DNA of 64,000 bases from Rhynchonema sp. JSB1_4 (GCA_030248065.1 JASAMV010007721.1:62001-126000); one strand, 5' to 3'; counted from the first letter of the stretch, positions 13,470 through 24,422 are shown. Numbers and translations: made by a program. Notes: a model not told the origin generated them from the letters alone.

Positions 13470-13867
13470 ACGGGTTGGGGGGTTACCCCCTTCAGTACTT
13501 ACCGACCACAAAACCCGAGGGGGGTTGGGGCTGGGTGGGGGGGGTTGAGTACTTACCTCTCACAACTCCAAATCATACCTCTCACAAGCAATTTTATACC
13601 TTTTTAAGGCAGAAATCGGTGTTTTTCGACCTTATTTTCCCAAAAATCGCAAACCCACTCATAATACCTATTTTTGGGCGATTTTCGGCGAAAATTTGGA
13701 AAAAGTACTATTTTTACCTCATTTTTTGGCCAAAATTGTATCACAAAAACGGTGTTTTTTCGCCTTTTTGGGTGACCAAAATCATATCTCTCACGCTTCC
13801 TTCCGGTCCCAATCCCGCTCCCGCATCATACTTACCTCCCACACATGGGCCTGCCACTACTACACTG
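13470..13867 (+). mobile_element. CAGTGTAGTGGCAGG-family element, copy 1 (left end missing)
   Basis: Nearly the same as the outer element at 24850-26054. It shares the word TACCTCTCACAAC, the phrase CACAAAACCCGAGGGGG, the core with AAATCGGTGTTTTTCGACC, and the right end GGGCCTGCCACTA...ACACTG at 13867. The left inverted end is absent, abutting the previous element. No coding capacity seen. Confidence 0.7.
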
Positions 13868-13885
13868 CGGGAGATAGAATGGGTT

Positions 13886-14090
13886 CACATACCGTATTGT
13901 CGGAAATAGAACCCGGGGGGGGGGTCAATCTTTTCACTGGAGTCATTTTGGGGGTTCAATTTATAAGGGGTCTATTATTGGGGGGTTACCGTATTGTCGG
14001 AAATAGAACCCGGGAGGTCTATTTTTTCACTGGGGTCATTTTGGGGGGGTTCAATTTATTGGGGGGGTTATATTTTTCATTTGGCCCCCC
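13886..14090 (+). repeat. Two tandem ~97-bp units with GGGGTTCAATTTAT words
   Basis: The phrase ACCGTATTGTCGGAAATAGA begins two tandem units at about 13891 and 13988; each continues with CCCGGG, TTTTCACTGG-GTCATTTTGGGGG and TTCAATTTAT. The head resembles ATACCGTA ends of neighbouring elements, so this may be a collapsed element. Confidence 0.6.
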
Positions 14091-14091
14091 G

Positions 14092-15220
14092 CATAGTTTT
14101 TTTAGACACTTTTTAGGTGCAATTTGCACCTAAAAATCAGAATTGCACCTAAAAATTCAGGGTTAGGTGCAAGGTTGCACCTAAAATTTTGGGCCCTTAT
14201 TTGCTTAATTTAGCATTTATACAGAATCTTTTAAGGTTGGAAAGCTTAGAAACAAAAAAATGCGCTGCGCGGCTTTTCATTCCTTCCAATAAATTCCATC
14301 GAAGCATTTGGTCGACATCGACAAAAAATATTGATCTGATTGATTGATTTCGTACACAGTTAGTACCTGGTGTGGTGGTGATAAGATTCAAAACAAATAC
14401 ATGCTGTACTAGGATCACTGTAGTTCCTGGTCCGGCGAGGCGGTTAGTGAACCTACCCACTTTGTCGGTGCGGCGGTTAGTGTACCTCCCTGTGGGGGGA
14501 AGGAGGGGGGAAGACCAAAATTCAGGAAAAAGTCCTTTGAGGTGAAAAATTTGACCTATTTTTGCCCTTTTTTGGAAAAAATTCTCCATAAATAGGGTAT
14601 TTTGGCGACTTTTGACAACATTGACCTGAAAATTAACCATTTTAGGCGTAAAATGCCCATCTTGGGCTAAAAATGCCTATTTTAGGCAAAAATTGCGGCG
14701 GTTAGTGTACCTGGTGCGGCGGTTAGTGTACTAGTGTACCTTGGTCGCGGCGGTCAGTGTACCTTAGGAGGGGACCCCCTCCCCCCAGGAACTACACTGA
14801 CTAGAACAGAGCAGAGCATGACAACAGTATTAGATACCCACACAGTAAATGAACAGCGAAAGTAATTGATTCGTACGTGACCCCCAAATGTGGATATGGT
14901 GACATGAAAATTTTACTGTTTCGTTTTCTTCTCAATCGGTTCTCAATAATGAAACTAGTACAAAATGTGCTACAAAATGTTGAACTTTCCCTGAAAAGTT
15001 TGCTTTTGCTAAAGGAAAAGGCATTCATTGCGTTACAACTTTATTGAACTTCTAAAAGCACGCAAATAGCATTGAACACACAACCTGGCAAAAAAAGCCT
15101 AAAATTGGCGTTTTTTGTCCAAAATAGGGGTTGCACCTACTTTGGCCAGCTTGCACCTAAAAATTGGCGGGTTGCACCTAAGTTGCACCTAGTGAATTTT
15201 GAAAAAAAAACCCTGGCCCC
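14092..15220 (+). mobile_element. TTGCACCTA-word element, copy 1, with nested insertion
   Basis: Begins CATAGTTTTTTTAGACACTT and ends near TTGCACCTAGTGAATTTTGA. The word TTGCACCTA or its complement TAGGTGCAA occurs repeatedly in both flanks. A second copy lies at 27841-28560 in a BuGZ intron; the two agree over most of their length except that copy 1 is split by the element at 14416-14799. Without the insertion it is about 740 bp. No target duplication resolved. Confidence 0.75.
14416..14799 (+). mobile_element. CAGTGTAGTTCC-family hAT-like MITE, word GCGGCGGTTAGTGTACC
   Basis: Ends CACTGTAGTTCCTGG and CCAGGAACTACACTG; flanks ACTAGGAT and ACTAGAAC agree at 6 of 8 bases, as expected of an ageing 8-bp target duplication. 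The comparison copy at 27841-28560 lacks this insertion, which confirms both boundaries. The word GCGGCGGTTAGTGTACC appears, with variants, twice left and three or four times right of the AT-rich core. Confidence 0.85.
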
Positions 15221-15464
15221 CCGACGAAAAAGATCACTTTTAATAATGCCCCTAAAATGGCCTGTTTAGGGTATTTTCTGCCTTTAACAGCGTTAATTAT
15301 GCTTAAAAAGCCGTATTCTGTTGAAAACGCAAGCCTAAACAATGTTTGACACAACAACACAGCCTTACCATACCACTAATCTGTGGTACGGTGAAGGTTG
15401 GGGGTGGGGTTCTATTAATGGGGGGTCAATTAATGGGGGGTTGCAATGTAGTACTTGGTCAGGG

Positions 15465-15571
15465 TGTTGACGATAGATAGATTGGGACCCGAAATGTGTT
15501 GACGATAGATAGATGACCCAAGTCCGAAATCTGGGGGGGGGTCGACCCAAACTTGTTGACGATAGATAGAT
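15465..15571 (+). repeat. Three copies of GTTGACGATAGATAGAT
   Basis: The exact 17-mer occurs near 15465, 15498 and 15554, about 33 and 56 bp apart, separated by unrelated short sequence. The same 17-mer is found four more times at 16824-17340. The left flank repeats ATTAATGGGGGG, another word. Confidence 0.8.
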
Positions 15572-15596
15572 GGTGGGGGGTCGCCAAAAATCAAGG

Positions 15597-15901
15597 TAAA
15601 GGCAGTCTACGGGAGGTTGTCACTCAGCCCCCGAATACCGTAACCCACCGCAAGCGAGATCGTTGCGAGACCCATGCTGATCGCTGCTTATCGACACGTG
15701 TATTAGCCGCAGCAAGCTGGAAATTGTCATCGTGCGCGTCGAACACCAAAACTCCGAAATGTTGGTTGGTGTTGGCGCTAACACGCAAAACATAGATAAA
15801 AAACAAAATGGTCTCGACACGATCCTTGCAGATCAAAATTACGGTGGGTTACGGTATTCGGGGGCTGAGGCTGAGTGACAACCTCCCGTAGACTGCCTTT
15901 A
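15597..15901. mobile_element. Foldback MITE with ~55-bp terminal inverted repeats
   Basis: TAAAGGCAGTCTACGGGAGG at the left is mirrored by CCTCCCGTAGACTGCCTTTA at the right, and complementarity continues through the GTTGTCACTCAGCCCCCGAA and TACCGTAACCCACCG segments. It spans 305 bp with an AT-poorer middle and no gene. It could be a TA-target element, since TA lies at both edges, but superfamily is uncertain. Confidence 0.8.
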
Positions 15902-16031
15902 TAGTATAGTGCACTTTGCACTAAGTATAAGTAGGTAATAATGTGTATTAATGAAAATGTACTTAGATGAACTAAATCCGCGCGTAGCGCGCGATTTTTT
16001 GCCTATTGGGACAAAAAATATCGATTTTGAG

Positions 16032-16775
16032 CAGAGGTCGCAATCGGGCCGGGTTTGGCCGGCCCGGCTCGGCCCGGCCCGACCGTCGGGCCTGGGTCCC
16101 CGGCCCGGCCCGAATTTTTGGCTCAGATTTTAACCCAATTTTTGTCATAATTTTTGCTATTTTTTTGAACCTATTTTTTGGTTGAAAACAACGGTGTTGC
16201 AGGGGGGTGGGGGCTGGGTAGTCCCCCCTAGGTACAGTAGGTAGGTAGGTTAGGTTGACGCTCCATCTTGGTACATAACAGAACATAGGTAGGTCGCCGC
16301 CCGGCGGCTGGAACAGTAAGTTGCGATCTTTTGCTCAAAATGGTATAAAATCGGCATTTTTCACTCCAAATAGGCGAAAAATCGCGCGCTACGCCCGAAA
16401 TGAGCGTTTTAGACAGCGAGTACATTTTCATCAATATTTAAACCTAAAAATCTTTGTCCGCCCCCACCCCCTAGCTCGGCCGGTACAGTAGGAGGTAGGT
16501 TGCCACCCCACATTTTTGGTGGTACAGTAGGTTGCCGCCCCGCCTGGGTAGCTACACCACTGGACAATACTGATCACTTACTTGCCGAATCCGTCAGAAA
16601 TTTTAGTATTTTTGACAAAAAAATCCCTACTTTTTCAGTAAAATAAGTCACTTCAGAAGCTCCGGCCCGGCCCGACCCTCCAAATCTCCGGCCCGGCCCG
16701 GCCCGAGCCAAAAGCCCAAAATCGCGGCCCGACCCGGCCCGGCCCGAGCTCGGGCCGGCCCGATTGCGACCTCTG
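16032..16775. mobile_element. CAGAGGTCGCAATCGGGCC hAT-like MITE with nested element
   Basis: Perfect 8-bp target duplication ATTTTGAG (16024-16031 and 16776-16783). Ends CAGAGGTCGCAATCGGGCC and its complement, then long runs of CGGCCCGG-type words, then a core (TTTGGCTCAGATTTTAACCC). A GGTACAGTAGGTAGG-word element is inserted in the middle. CAGAG fits the hAT end consensus YARNG. Confidence 0.9.
16187..16562. mobile_element. Nested element with GGTACAGTAGGTAGGTTGCC words, copy 1
   Basis: Shares right end GGGTAGCTACACCACTG, the GTACAGTAGG(TAGG)TTGCCGCCCC words and the core (GGCGAAAAATCGCGCGCT) with the well-bounded copy at 24423-24828. The left end (near CAACGGTGTTGC) has drifted and I saw no clear target duplication. 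Confidence 0.7.
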
Positions 16776-16823
16776 ATTTTGAGCCATTTTGAGGCAAAAA
16801 TACCCATTTTGGGGTCCAAAAAT

Positions 16824-17340
16824 GTGTTGACGATAGATAGATCAGTGTAGTTCCTGGTCCGGAGGGGGAGATAGCGCACCCCCCGTTTTTTTCGGAGGGG
16901 GAGATAGTGTACCCCCGAGGGGGGGGGAAGGGGGGGGGAAGACCCAAATTCGGGAAAAAGTCACTTTTTGAGGGAGAAAATTTGACCTATTTTTGCCCCT
17001 TTTTGGAAAAAATTCTTCATAAAAAGGGTATTTTGGCGACTTTTGAGAACATTGACCTGAAAATCACACATTTTAGGCCTAAAAATGCCCATTTTAGGCC
17101 TAAAAATGGCCATTTTAGGCAAAAATTGGGGGAGATGGTGTACCCGGAGGGGGAGATAGGGGGCTAGTGTACCACCCGAGGGGGAGATAGCGTACCCGAG
17201 GGGGGGGACCCCCCCTCCCCCCCCAGGAACTACACTGAGATAGATTGTTCCCAGAATTTGTTGACGATAGATAGATTTGCCCATAAGTGTTGGTTGACGA
17301 TAGATAGATGAAATCAAAAAGTGTTGACGATAGATAGACC
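16824..17340 (+). repeat. GTTGACGATAGATAGAT words interrupted by a MITE
   Basis: The 17-mer occurs near 16824, 17260, 17292 and 17323. The first copy is separated from the others by the MITE at 16843-17237, whose 8-bp target duplication AGATAGAT is the tail of this word. This dates the MITE as younger than the word array. Confidence 0.8.
16843..17237 (+). mobile_element. CAGTGTAGTTCC-family hAT-like MITE, word GAGGGGGAGATAGCGTACCC
   Basis: 395 bp, perfect 8-bp target duplication AGATAGAT on both sides, ends CAGTGTAGTTCCTGG and CCAGGAACTACACTG. The core matches the copies at 14416 and 24868 (CACTTTTTGAGGG, TTTGACCTATTTTTGCCCC, CATTTTAGGCCTAAAAATG). The word GAGGGGGAGATAGCGTACCC or variants appears about twice left and four times right of the core. 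No open frame. Confidence 0.93.
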
Positions 17341-17368
17341 GTGACCCGCTGCCGATATAACGCCCCAG

Positions 17369-17812
17369 CAGAGGTGGGAATCGGGCCGGGCCGAGGTTTC
17401 CGGCCCGAACGGTCGGGCCGGGCCGGGCCGGGCCAACTTTTCGGAATGTCGGGCCGGGCCGGGCCGGGGTGGCCGGCCCGAAAAGGCCCGACATCATCGA
17501 ATTTCAATAAAAAATCGTGATTTTTTAGGCTAAATTTGCCAAAATTTCTCGCGATTCTGCAAATTAGTACCGACTTCCATGATTATCAGGTATTTCTAAA
17601 CCAAAAAAACAGTAATTTTTGCACCAAAAAATTGCTTCAAAATATCACCAGAAAAAGTCGGGCCGAAAAAATCGGGCCGGGCCGGGCCGACTTTTTTCCA
17701 AGTCGGGCCGGGCCGGGCCGGACTTCCCGGCCCGAACTGTCGGGCCGGGCCGACCCCCGGACCTCGTCGGGCCGGGCCGGGCCGAGGTAACCCGGCCCGA
17801 TTCCCACCTCTG
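17369..17812. mobile_element. CAGAGGTGGGAATCGGGCC hAT-like MITE with GGGCC stutter
   Basis: 444 bp with perfect 8-bp target duplication CGCCCCAG (17361-17368, 17813-17820). Ends CAGAGGTGGGAATCGGGCC and exact complement. Both flanks are built of CGGGCCGGGCCG runs in both orientations around an AT-rich core. Same group as 16032-16775, but the base after CAGAGGT differs (GGGAAT versus CGCAAT). Confidence 0.92.
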
Positions 17813-18297
17813 CGCCCCAGTGATTTTGATTCTCTCTTTTAATTCCTGATTATCATGTGCAGATGTGCGTCAATATCGGCCAGTTTTGTTCCCGATAGGC
17901 CATGTTTGTGGTTCGATTTCGGTGGGCAATCGCCACGTTGGTGAAGTTCTCCAACATTAATGTTTTTTATCTCGATGCCAACCAACGATATGAACGAAAA
18001 AACGGTCGAAAACCCAAAAGACAATAACGGCAGGGCCGGTTTAACCATCGCCAAGGAATTATCACAGCCACCAAGTATAGCCGGTATCCAAGATGCAACA
18101 GCTGTTCTGAAGTGTTCGCAGCTTCATCTTAGTTCAGCTCATGCTCAGACAGTACCTAGTCTTTCAGACAAGCATTCCTTGCCTCACCTGGCTTTAACTT
18201 TCGCCGGTCTCCAACCGAAGAGAACGAGCGCGACTGCTTGCCTATTGGATTGTCTTGGCTAGGTTTGGCACAGACTCAGATCAACCATCGCAAGATG

Positions 18298-19155
18298 TCA
18301 AAAAAGAAATGGTGATGTGAGAGAAGTGCAGATGCCACTTGGCACTAGTGGTAAACGTATTGGATGCGTGTAGGTGTGATTTCGGTGTATTCGGGCTTGT
18401 TGGATACGATGGTGTGGCAGCCAAGCGACGTCCCTAAAAACGGAGGATGGTAAATAAAGGTGCTGTGATGCGGCACACTTGAGTTTGGAGTGTTTGACTG
18501 AACAGACCCGACTCAAATCCGTTATTGGAGCGTTGCACCAAGTCGTCGACTGGTTGATTGTCCATCGGTTGTCGTTGACACTGTGAAACATAAATGCTGA
18601 GACGGTGTCATGTTGCGTTGAGACTTCTGTCCGTTTTATACAAACCCTTGGTCACATGAGGTTAGGAAAAGAACCTCTTTCTTCCCTGGCTCAGTGAACG
18701 TTGGATCCAATAAGCAAGAGAGAAATAAAGTCGCATTGGAAGTACCACGGACGCACTGACAGAACTATCCTGCAGATCCGGGAGACCATTAAAGAATATC
18801 GGATGAAAGATCGAAGACTTACAACACCTTGAACGTGTTGTAGAAGTTTGCGTAAAAAAACAGGCGTTGGGGCCCTTCACCTTTTTAAATTTGTATTGCC
18901 TTCGGCTTTTCACTCGATAATCTTTTGATGTTCGAGTGGCCAGCCGCCCCCCGACGGGAAAGGGGTGGTAGGATTGAACTCAATGTCAGTGTGTCCGTGT
19001 TGCACACCTTCTTTGAGCCAGCAAAGGAATAGATTCTCTGCCCAACCACTGCGGTCCAATCCAGTCACAATAACACAAGGGTTCGTGTAAGAAGGGAACT
19101 CAAACGTCAATGCACACGTCAATTGCCAGCGCCTCCAACCAAGCGCAATATCCAT
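18298..19155 (-). other. Possible exons of an unidentified gene
   Basis: Minus strand: an open segment from the ATG at 19155 (MDIALGWRRWQLTCALTFEF, then VTGLDRSGWAENLFLCWLKE), possible short exons around 18860-18820 (RLFFYANFYNTFK) and 18780-18690 (RPWYFQCDFISLLLIGS), and one after a TTTTTAG acceptor near 18437 reading LGCHTIVSNKPEYTEITPTR to a stop. I recognise none of it and could not confirm the joins; it may be a real lineage-specific gene or chance. Confidence 0.2.
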
Positions 19156-20945
19156 TGAACTTTTATTCTCTGCCCCCGGCAGTCAGACACACAACAAACA
19201 GTCGGGCTGCACGTTGCCCTCTCTAGGTGGGATGTGTTCATGCCAAACCTTGTCAGACAAGACAGTCTCGTTCGTTGTAGATTCTAATGCACAAACAACA
19301 CCGCTTTGTTCATCATTTGTGACGAACTACCGCCCCATATATACAGCAGACGACCTCGTTGCAATCAAAATTCCTCGTTTGCGCTTACACGGCATGCGCT
19401 CGTCTTTGCTCACGGTGATTTTTTTATGATTTTTTACCTGGAGACTTTGTTTTCGACAGACGCACGGGTGACTGGAGGTGGGAGAAGAGACTGCAGTGTT
19501 GCTCTGCAGCACGTTTGACCTCTCTGTGTCGCTGTCAGCTGAGGTGTAATTATTTTGGATTTGCTTTTGACCTGCTGCTTCAGCACACAAGCATCTTGTG
19601 CTATGTTTGCTCGGATATTTACTGTTTATTTGTCAATTGTGGATGGGCATGATAACAGCGGAAACAGTCAAGCTATCGCTTACATAGATTTCCTATCGTT
19701 GCCGGTGGGTTTGGACGATTTATGCTAATTTGTGAAACATCATTCCAGCTGGACATGACCAATAGTCCGGCATAGGCATCATGCATGAACACCTGTAACT
19801 GGCAACATAGCTTCAAAGTCAACTTCAAAAAAGACTTCTCATGAGTTCGTGGCCGGATTTGCGTAAAACCGCAACATTAGGTCGCAGACGTAGTATCGCA
19901 GCCACGCAGGCTATAAAAAAAGCTATGTGAATGATTAGGTATTTATATTGTAAAATGTGAAACTTTAAACATTTGTGAGCATAAGCGTGTTTGTGAGATT
20001 CGTGTTTTCTATATTGATTTGGGAGAGACATAATTATTCAGTCGTCAAAGGAATAAACAAAAGGCGATGATGTTGCGTCGATTAAGCGAAGGCAGATCAA
20101 ATTCAAGCCTCCATTCGATCGTGAATCCACGGAGATATGGATTACGGCAGTGGCATAGGCAATCTCGATTTCAGTGTTCATGGTTTTAATCTCAGAGGTC
20201 TTTTCTTATATTGAACTGCGATAATCACAAGAATTTTGCTGTAGTATAATATAAGGTTATGCGATCCATGTTATCAATAATTGTATTGATTTTATGCCTT
20301 GTGGTTTCAACCATGAAAAGTAAAACAAACAAACAAACCGGTCTTTTTAGATATTGGATAGACGTTTGCTTCGCCTCAAATCATCATGAGTCAGGGTTTC
20401 TGGTTTGTACGAACACACAAAACCAGAAAAGAATTTTCTTATTTCTGGTTTGCACGAGCACACAAAACCAGAAAAAATTTTTTATGGTTATCACGAAGTC
20501 TAAAACCAGAAATATTGTGGGCAAATCCTATAGTCCGGCGAAGTAGATATGCTGACGGGCTAAAACCTGAAACAACAAACGTGTAGATTGCTGGCGCACA
20601 CAGTATGATTCCATGATTACGTGCGTGGATGAGACTTATCAATTTCATTATTTCGAAATCGATTCAGAACTAGATAACGGTTTTCTCGTTGGACGCTCAT
20701 CATCGCTTTTCTTCTTTGTGTTGTTATCCACCAACCAGAATCAGAATAAAACGCGGTAAAGGTTCGCAAGCTTCAGTACATTGTTTGTAACCAATCAGTA
20801 TATTTTTTAGATGACACATGGAATGCCAAATGCAATTGTACCGCATAGTTATTAGTTCACAACCAATCATTTTTTCTTTGTTAGCTTATGTTTTCAAAAT
20901 TCAAACAAAGCGACGGGAAAAGAAAACAACGGTCGGGCAGCCCAG

Positions 20946-21560
20946 TTGAAACATCATTGCAGTTCAAGCGGCCGAAAAGAGCATCAACAAATTGCGCAAA
21001 GCCATCTCCGATGTTGTGCGCGCGGCACTATATTTGATCGTCCACGCGACTTGGCGATACACATGTCGGGCGATCTGGGGCTGTCGTTGTGGACCTTTCA
21101 CGGGATCAATAGCATGGACGCCTTCGTTAAGATTACGTTTAATTACATATTCTTGTCGTGCATATGCCTTGTCGTTTCAACCATGGAAAGTAAAAACAAA
21201 CGAAACAAACAGGTTGTATACGCACCAGAAACAGATTCGTATGGCTTTCCTCAGTTGTGGCATTCTCCCACACACAGATCACGCATTGCCGGACGACCAA
21301 GTATACAGTACGCGTGAACATGGTGAAGCAAAAATATGGTCGTATTGTCGTAGTCGTTGCACGGCAAAATTGATACAAAGCGCAGCTCGCCTAAACGCAG
21401 TTCCTTGCAGGCCGACGGCCAGAGCTGCGTCAAATGCAGTGCAGCGATTGTTGAGTGTTATGTCGAGGAACTTGCCGACTCGATCCAGATCTGCGAAATG
21501 TATGACGAAATGTACGCAAACACAACGGCCATAAGTATAAATGTGACACAGTTATTTCTG
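20946..21560 (+). other. Possible exons or decayed gene, unidentified
   Basis: At 20984-21124 two overlapping frames look protein-like: QAAEKSINKLRKAISDVV (helical) and then, one frame over, GTIFDRPRDLAIHMSGDLGL followed by SLWTFHGINSMDAF. A further segment after the acceptor TTCCTTGCAG at about 21409 reads SCVKCSAAIVECYVEELADS. The frame change suggests a frameshifted pseudogene or wrong exon edges. No family recognised. Confidence 0.2.
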
Positions 21561-21881
21561 CACGCACAAACTTGTCAAAATGTGTATTGTGCCAAATTCG
21601 TGCACAACATAAAAACAAAAAATGAACACAATGCACTGAATTACAAGAGTGCTTGGTTTTTTTTGCAGAAGTCATGGTGAATTTTGGAAAGTTTGGGTTG
21701 GAGGAACAAACACTTATCAAGGGAAAGCAAAACTCACAATGGTCATGAGGCTTCAGTTTTGAACTCCGACAAAGAACTTGATCCTGATTGCGATTCCGAA
21801 CGACACTTCCTCCACCGCGGCGACGGAAATGAATGAAAGAGAATGGGCCCAATCAAAAAGTTTCATTCGACGGACATCCAC

Positions 21882-22045
21882 CAGAGGTCGCAATCGGGCC
21901 GGGTTCCCGGGTTTAGCCGGCCCGGCCCGGCCCGAGCCCCCAAATCTCAGGCCCGGCCCGACCTCCCGAATTTTTGGCTCAGATTTTAACCCAATTTTTG
22001 TCATAATTTTTGCGATTTTTTAGCTTATTGTTTGGTTGAAAATTT
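21882..22045 (+). mobile_element. Truncated CAGAGGTCGCAATCGGGCC element
   Basis: The left end CAGAGGTCGCAATCGGGCC, the CGGCCCGG words and the core (TTTGGCTCAGATTTTAACCC, then TTGTTTGGTTGAAAA) match 16032-16775. The matching right end is missing; sequence changes to the inverted repeat of the next feature. Confidence 0.75.
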
Positions 22046-24224
22046 ATTAGAGGAGATAGAAATCTTTAAGAAAACATCGGTGCCTGATTCGCAAAGGAAA
22101 CAATTATCAGTGTCAATTTCAAACTTGCAATTATTTCTTTGGCGTTCTGGTTCATTATCAGGGTCTCTCTATCGGAATGTTGAAGGTATTGATGTGGGTT
22201 TGTTGAAAAAAGTGGCACCCCCACTTTTCGTACCAGACGGACACCAAAAAACACCCCCAGCCCCACATTGGCTTTGGCACCTACCCCAGAAATACCCACC
22301 GCCCCCTCAAGTTGGCACCCCCCGGCCCCCGCCCCGTGCTAATACGGTATCTAAAGGCAAAGCAGCCGTGCGTTGCACTCTTAGACCATACCGTATCACC
22401 CTGAATACTTACACACCTGTTACTGTAGCCACGTCTCGCGGCCCGTGATTTGCGTGTGAATCCGATAAAGAGTGAAGGGTGAAGCGTGCAAAGCACTGCT
22501 GGTTGCCTTTACCCCTGCCCTAAACAGCAGCCCACCCCCGCAAGTTGGCATTTTCGCTTTTCTTTTGGTGCAGGGGTCGTGTTTCTTCATGGTTCGAAGT
22601 TTTTTGGGCAATTTTTACGTTGAAAAGTGCTTTAGTCGCGCGCAGCGCACAATGTTTTCCACTTGTCAGCAGTGTTAGAGGTACTTTGGAGTAGGATACC
22701 CACTGTACCGGGCTCAGAGAGGGGGATACCTACTGTATCAGAGCCGATGGCCTGGGGGGGTTAGCGCTTGGGTAAAAAATTTGATGTTTTTAATCATGCG
22801 TAGAATCGTGTGAAAACGTTGTATTTTGTGTGTAGCGCATGAATTTCGAGTATTTTGAGTTAAAAATCACCGATTTTACACTAGTTTTGGTCATTTTGGG
22901 CCGATATTGACGCCTTGAGGGCAAAATCGGGGAGAAATTGGTCGCATAATGATCATATAAGAATTTATTAAATCAATCCTGATTTTCACGTTCAGTCACT
23001 CCTAGCCACTCTGTGCTATTTGTGATTGTTACAAAACAGTTTCATCTGAAAATAATCTGGCAGAACACCCACGTTGCTGCGGGTCTGAAACATTTTAGTG
23101 ACTGCATTCTATGGGTGGAATTTTCGAAACAGTGTAAAGGTCAGTTGGGCGTAAAGGTCGGTGTAAAGTTCGGTCGAAAGCTCGGTCGGCGTAGCTCGGT
23201 GTAAACGTGAAACATTGCCTGTTATTAACGTGGAATGTTTCAAGTTTACACCGAGGTCTATCACACTGAGCTGTCGACCGAGCTTTCCACCGACCTTTAC
23301 ACCCAACTGACCTTTACACCGTTTCGAAAACATCACCCTTTGTGTGTGATTAAGCAACGCAACGTCATTGGGTGAAATTCACAAAACAAAGTCAAGCTCA
23401 CCCTCAAGCTCAACGTCAAAGTTCAAAGTCAGATGTTTCGGCGTCATGCTGGCTCGTGCAGCAGACGCAATTTTCTAAACGAAGGGTTAACTTTGACACA
23501 TTATTGGGCATGATTAAATGCGTTTCTCGGGATACTGTTATTTTAAGGACGTAGCACAAGCGTTTCTGAAGATTATTTCTGAGTTATAATAATTTCTGAC
23601 TAATGGTATTGAAATAGTGTGGCGATCATTGACCGCAGTCAAAATTTTTTGCACCTCCGTTGGTGATCGTCTGTTCATTTCTTTGCCTCTTTTTAGAAAT
23701 TCATGAAACTCAGAAATATTCTCAGGTAAGCATCCAGTCTTGCACAATAATGCGTCAAAGTTGACCCTTTGTTTAGAAAATTGCGTCTGCTGCACGAGCC
23801 AGCGTGACGCGGAAACATCTGGCTTGGAACTTTGACGTTGAGCTTGACGGTGAGCTTGACTTTGTTTTGTGAATTCTACCCATTGATGGGCAATATCGGC
23901 GTTGTTTCAGAATCTTCATCAAGGTGTTGCGGTGTTCATTTCGAAGCTCCAGAAAAGTTTTAGAACGAAACGGACAGTAAATTCGAGCTTCCCGCACTTG
24001 TCCACCGCCAGACAATAACTTGTACGCGTTATCGAGGAAGAAAGTGAAACAAACCGCGCCGTCCGGCACAGGCCGAGGTGTGCGGGACGGTCTGTCACTG
24101 GGAACAAAGCGTCCCGTCACCAGTGACCCATGCTTGATCAATGTTTCACCTCGTTTCGCCTTTCCTTTACGAATCAGGCACCGATGTTTTCTTAAAGATT
24201 TCTATCTCCTCTAAAAATTTATTG
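22041..24224. repeat. 2.2-kb region bounded by ~55-bp inverted repeats and containing nested foldback arms
   Basis: The outer arms (AGAGGAGATAGAAATCTTTA with AAACATCGGTGCCTGATTCG) lie at 22041-22100 and, inverted, at 24165-24224. Inside are a hairpin of GGTCGGTGTAAAG words (about 23118-23215 versus 23233-23330) and longer arms (23370-23535 versus 23735-23885, sharing TTTTCTAAACGAAGGGTTAA-like sequence). CCCCCTCAAGTTGGCACCCC words occur at 22220-22330 and near 22530. A block with the word GATACCTACTGTACC occurs at 22672-22760 and again just outside at 24300-24412. No transposase recognised. Confidence 0.7.
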
Positions 24225-24422
24225 TTTTCCATAAAAAAAAGTCGTCAGATAGACAATAATACCAATGGTCAATGGTGTAGCAGCAAGGGGGTCCCCACTA
24301 CAGTGTTGGAGGTACTCTGGAGGGGGATACCTACTGTACCGCGCTCGGAGAGGGGGGATACCTACTGTACCAAAGCCGATGGCCTGGGGCCTGGGGGTTA
24401 TGTAGCTGGGTAGGCATGGGGG

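Larger units (their letters stand above)
17813..21881. other. 4-kb stretch without a firm gene; two weak candidates
   Basis: Between transposon clusters. Two places look weakly coding (18298-19155 minus and 20946-21560 plus, below). A 60-bp phrase (ATGCCTTGTGGTTTCAACCATGAAAAGT) occurs near 20285 and again, diverged, near 21165. At 20397-20490, CTGGTTTG(T/C)ACGA and its partner CACACAAAACCAG alternate as another word-like repeat. Confidence 0.4.

Noticed and set aside
13475..14133. Overlapping open frames of about 145 residues
   Set aside because: They run through two different transposon families and their repeat words.
16961..17790. Open frames of 84-178 residues rich in Arg, Gly, Pro and Ala
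   Set aside because: They are translations of CGGGCC and GGGGGAGATAG transposon words, not genes.
20397..20490. CRISPR-like array from CTGGTTTG(T/C)ACGA and CACACAAAACCAG alternation
   Set aside because: Only two units, imperfect, in an animal genome; it is a short inverted word repeat.
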